Shown: positions 5,530 to 5,987 of the stretch, piece by piece
Layout: each line of letters begins with the position of its first letter
Numbering within the stretch: position 1 is the first letter of the stretch
NCBI GenBank assembly: GCA_018814945.1
Contig: JAHIYT010000014.1
Span: forward strand, 1 to 5,987
Origin: Patescibacteria group bacterium
GTDB taxonomy: Bacteria > Patescibacteriota > Gracilibacteria > UM-FILTER-43-11
Direction of reading: 5' to 3'
DNA: 5,987 nt
Notes under the pieces: model-generated
Database searches by the model: none
Seen by the model: only the letters and a program-made list of their open reading frames with translations
Told to the model about the DNA's origin: nothing
Translations under genes and position numbers: made by a program

Positions 5530-5987
5530 ATGACAACGAAACAAATTCTTAATTTACTCGATCCTAAAAACCAGAATCTGCCTAAGATAAGCGTTGATTC
5601 CAGTTTTAAAAAGTACAATAGAATTAATTTATTGGTTTTTGAGGGTAAAGAAAAAGATTTAATAAAAGAATTTCCTTGTTTAAAAAATGAGAAGATTTCC
5701 GGTAAAAAAGGTGAGCTGAAAGAGATTTTTTGTAAAAATCAAAGCTTATGGGTTCATGGTCTTGGAAAAGAAGAAAAAATGACTTCAAGAGAAATTAGAA
5801 GATTTTTTGGAAACAGCCAAAGCATAAACCTTGCCCGTAGTGGCGTTAAAAGAAGAATTTTTCAACTGAGGCACCGGCGCCACATCAAAATTCAAATGGG
5901 GATTTTTTTCCCTTATATCTTTCAATTCGCTCGCATATCCAAAATACATCGCCAACTTCCCCGACATAAAAAAACTAAAAGAATCGG
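5530..5987 (+). CDS. M17 leucyl aminopeptidase N-terminus, chimeric 3' end
   Basis: The frame opens at ATG 5530 and stays open to the right edge (152 codons), but only about the first 95 codons look like a natural gene. These resemble the N-terminal (non-catalytic) domain of M17 leucyl aminopeptidases: a beta-strand segment RINLLVFEGKE (31-41), SGKKGELKEIF (57-67), LWVHGLGKEEKMTSREIRR (73-91), then FFGN. In this family the 'GLGK' strand is followed by a helix and later the zinc-binding catalytic domain. Here, after about N95, the codons become Arg/His/Ile-rich with no family resemblance, because the sequence is the antisense of a solute-binding-protein gene. No catalytic residues are present in the window. 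No Shine-Dalgarno sequence is seen; the leader is AT-rich. Family assignment is by motif recognition only. Confidence 0.6.
   Translation, partial: MTTKQILNLLDPKNQNLPKISVDSSFKKYNRINLLVFEGKEKDLIKEFPCLKNEKISGKKGELKEIFCKNQSLWVHGLGKEEKMTSREIRRFFGNSQSINLARSGVKRRIFQLRHRRHIKIQMGIFFPYIFQFARISKIHRQLPRHKKTKRI
5785..5987 (-). pseudogene. ABC solute-binding protein fragment (family 1)
   Basis: On the minus strand the frame enters from the right edge, reading DSFSFF before the internal Met at 5967, and ends at TGA 5785-5787. The peptide carries features of extracellular solute-binding proteins of sugar-type ABC transporters: a GKLAMYFGYASELKDIREKN segment, then NFDVAPVPQL and GKVYALAVSKKS, where the family has a 'P(V)PQ' turn and a 'GLAVSK' strand. 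Family resemblance stops at about 5800. The last few codons and the stop come from the antisense of the aminopeptidase-like gene. In the intact protein, AVSKKS would be followed by a helix and about a hundred more residues. Neither the start nor a true C-terminus is in the window. Codon boundaries coincide with those of the opposite frame, so both read openly through the junction. Confidence 0.6.

Overview
The window is AT-rich and its five genes or gene fragments suggest an uncultivated small-genome bacterium, most likely a member of the Patescibacteria (candidate phyla radiation). This is inference. It rests on a DUF5667-type protein of the kind common in that group, the near absence of Shine-Dalgarno sequences, compact intergenic regions, A/T-tract hairpin terminators, and the style of the phenylalanyl-tRNA synthetase beta chain. 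Both ends of the window cut through open frames, so it may be a whole short contig.

Layout, left to right. (1) Positions 3-953 (+) hold the C-terminal part of a probable DUF5667-domain protein with short internal repeats; it is open at the left edge. (2) Positions 958-3324 (-) hold a complete pheT, convergent with the first gene and only 4 bases from it. (3) Positions 3325-3467 form a repeat-rich spacer with a strong hairpin terminator (3418-3444) and copies of TTATTACAAGATT in both orientations. (4) Positions 3468-4064 (-) encode a Lys/Ala-rich protein with a histone-H1-like tail, driven by a good TATAAT promoter (4097-4125). (5) Positions 4126-4426 have no convincing gene but contain several hairpins and raised GC; this could be a structured RNA, an interspersed repeat or a remnant. 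A probable terminator for the next gene lies at its right end. (6) Positions 4427-5326 (-) encode a family X DNA polymerase with intact catalytic aspartates but no C-terminal PHP domain. Its natural N-terminus seems to begin at 5380 and is interrupted by an in-frame TAA at 5339-5341. (7) Positions 5327-5529 are a divergent spacer with an octamer repeat, a hairpin and promoter-like elements on both strands. (8) From 5530 (+) runs the N-terminal domain of an M17 leucyl aminopeptidase. Near 5800-5814 the sequence switches abruptly to the antisense of an ABC-transporter solute-binding protein, which continues to the right edge.

The genes do not form a pathway: translation (pheT), DNA repair (polX-like), peptide turnover (pepA-like) and two proteins of unknown role sit side by side as separate units. 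Each of the three minus-strand genes appears to have its own promoter or terminator. No clear new defence or mobile system is visible. The points most worth a second look are the disrupted polX start, the pepA/solute-binding-protein junction, and the structured spacer at 4126-4405.
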